From positions 1 to 7,537 of the forward strand of contig MVPZ01000181.1 in assembly GCA_002067045.1 (NCBI GenBank): 7,537 nucleotides of DNA, in the 5' to 3' direction. The notes under the pieces are model-generated. The model searched no databases, was not told the origin of the DNA, and was given only the letters and a program-made list of their open reading frames with translations. Below are positions 6,948-7,537 of this stretch, piece after piece. The position numbers and the translations under genes were made by a program. Source of the DNA: Methanomassiliicoccales archaeon PtaB.Bin134 (GTDB lineage Archaea; Thermoplasmatota; Thermoplasmata; Methanomassiliicoccales; UBA472). Numbering within the stretch: the stretch's first letter is position 1; every line of letters begins with the position of its first letter.

Positions 6948-7537
6948 ATGGGAGAATTGATATTTGTTGGTTTAGGGCTGGGAGGGGTGGACGACCTCAG
7001 CGCCAGGGCGCTTGCGGCCCTGCGGGAATGCGACCAGGTGTTCGGGGAGTTCTACACATCCAGGCTCATCGACTCCACCCCGGACGACCTGGAGTCGGCC
7101 ATCGGCAAGAAGATCGTTCGCCTGTGCCGGAAGGAGGTGGAGGAGGACGAGGTGGTCATCGAGGCCGCCAGGAAGGGCAGGGTGGCCTTCGTCACCGCCG
7201 GGGACACCATGGCCGCCACCACCCACGTGGACCTGAGGATCCAGGCCATGGAGGAGGGCATCCCCACCCAGCTGTTCTACGGCGTCTCCATATTCAGCGC
7301 CTGCGCCTCCGCGCTGGGCCTGCAGCCCTACAAGTTCGGCAGGACGGTGACCATCCCCTTCCCGGAACCGGGCTACACCCCCCTTTCCCCGTACGAGAAT
7401 ATTTTCGAGAACTGGTCGCGGGGACTGCACACCCTGGTGCTGCTGGACATCCGGGAGGAGGAGGGGCGGTACATGACCGCCAACCAGGCGGTGCAGTGGC
7501 TGCTGGACGCCGAGCGGGCCAAGGGGCTGGGGATGAT
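6948..7537 (+). CDS. dph5: Diphthine synthase Dph5, N-terminal 196 residues (cut by window end)
   Basis: S-adenosylmethionine-dependent methyltransferase of diphthamide synthesis. It methylates the modified histidine of archaeal elongation factor 2 in the cytoplasm. The sequence starts with the tetrapyrrole-methylase-type strand LIFVGLGLGG (4-13) and continues with CDQVFGEFYTS (28-38). The SAM-binding loop is VTAGDTMAATTHVDLR (82-97), followed by the Dph5-specific block YGVSIFSACASALGLQPYKF (111-130) and GRTVTIPFPE (131-140). Later come SPYENI (147-152), RGLHTLVLLDI (158-168) and RYMTANQAV (174-182). All are in family order without gaps, so only the C-terminus (probably some 60-70 residues) is missing. 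The glycine loop has GDTMAATTH where GDPMVATTH is common, a mild substitution. The ATG at 6948 has a GGTG ribosome binding site. The gene is divergent from trm5, another translation-fidelity enzyme. Confidence 0.95.
   Translation, partial: MGELIFVGLGLGGVDDLSARALAALRECDQVFGEFYTSRLIDSTPDDLESAIGKKIVRLCRKEVEEDEVVIEAARKGRVAFVTAGDTMAATTHVDLRIQAMEEGIPTQLFYGVSIFSACASALGLQPYKFGRTVTIPFPEPGYTPLSPYENIFENWSRGLHTLVLLDIREEEGRYMTANQAVQWLLDAERAKGLGM
6958..6965 (-). promoter_or_regulatory. Candidate TATA box of trm5 inside dph5
   Basis: The minus strand reads AAATATCA within dph5 codons 4-6, about 24 nt upstream of the trm5 GTG. It is the only A+T-rich element at the right distance, implying a leaderless trm5 transcript whose promoter lies wholly in the coding sequence of dph5. 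Confidence 0.4.

Overview
The window reads as a G+C-rich archaeal chromosome segment (roughly two thirds G+C by eye), densely packed with genes on both strands. The archaeal assignment rests on three kinds of evidence: an archaeal-type Trm5 tRNA methyltransferase of 336 residues, a diphthine synthase (diphthamide modification is archaeal and eukaryotic), and short A+T-rich TATA-like elements about 24-27 nt before several start codons, as expected for leaderless archaeal transcripts. A MEDS-PAS sensor protein and an AcnA-type aconitase fit a euryarchaeal or Thermoplasmatota lineage. Methanomassiliicoccales or a relative is my best guess, but the lineage is inference only.

Layout, left to right. 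Positions 1-369 hold the 3' end of an aconitase gene (+). Positions 403-2961 form a tight three-gene operon (+) for an ABC-2 type exporter: one ATPase and two different six-helix permeases, linked by a 4-bp overlap and a 1-bp gap. Tail to tail with it, with no spacer, is a minus-strand cluster read from 5367 down to 2962: a MEDS-PAS-PAS sensor protein, a PUA/ASCH-like protein, and a small four-helix membrane protein of unknown role. A 95-bp A+T-rich region (5368-5462) separates the sensor from the divergent dCTP deaminase/dUTPase-family gene at 5463-5951 (+). That gene's 3' end overlaps the 3' end of trm5 (6938-5928, -) by 24 bp. Finally trm5 and dph5 (6948 to the window end, +, incomplete) diverge with only 9 bp between their start codons.

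Themes. Trm5 and Dph5 both protect accurate reading during translation (tRNA position 37 and elongation factor 2), and their divergent starts are almost touching. The ABC genes should form one membrane complex. The sensor/ASCH/membrane-protein trio is the least understood part and the best candidate for something undescribed: the sensor has no visible kinase or DNA-binding output. The deaminase-family protein lacks the glutamate that dCTP deaminases use for catalysis, so its product name should not be taken at face value. No RNA genes, mobile elements, CRISPR arrays or long repeats were seen, and no gap between genes exceeds about 95 bp.
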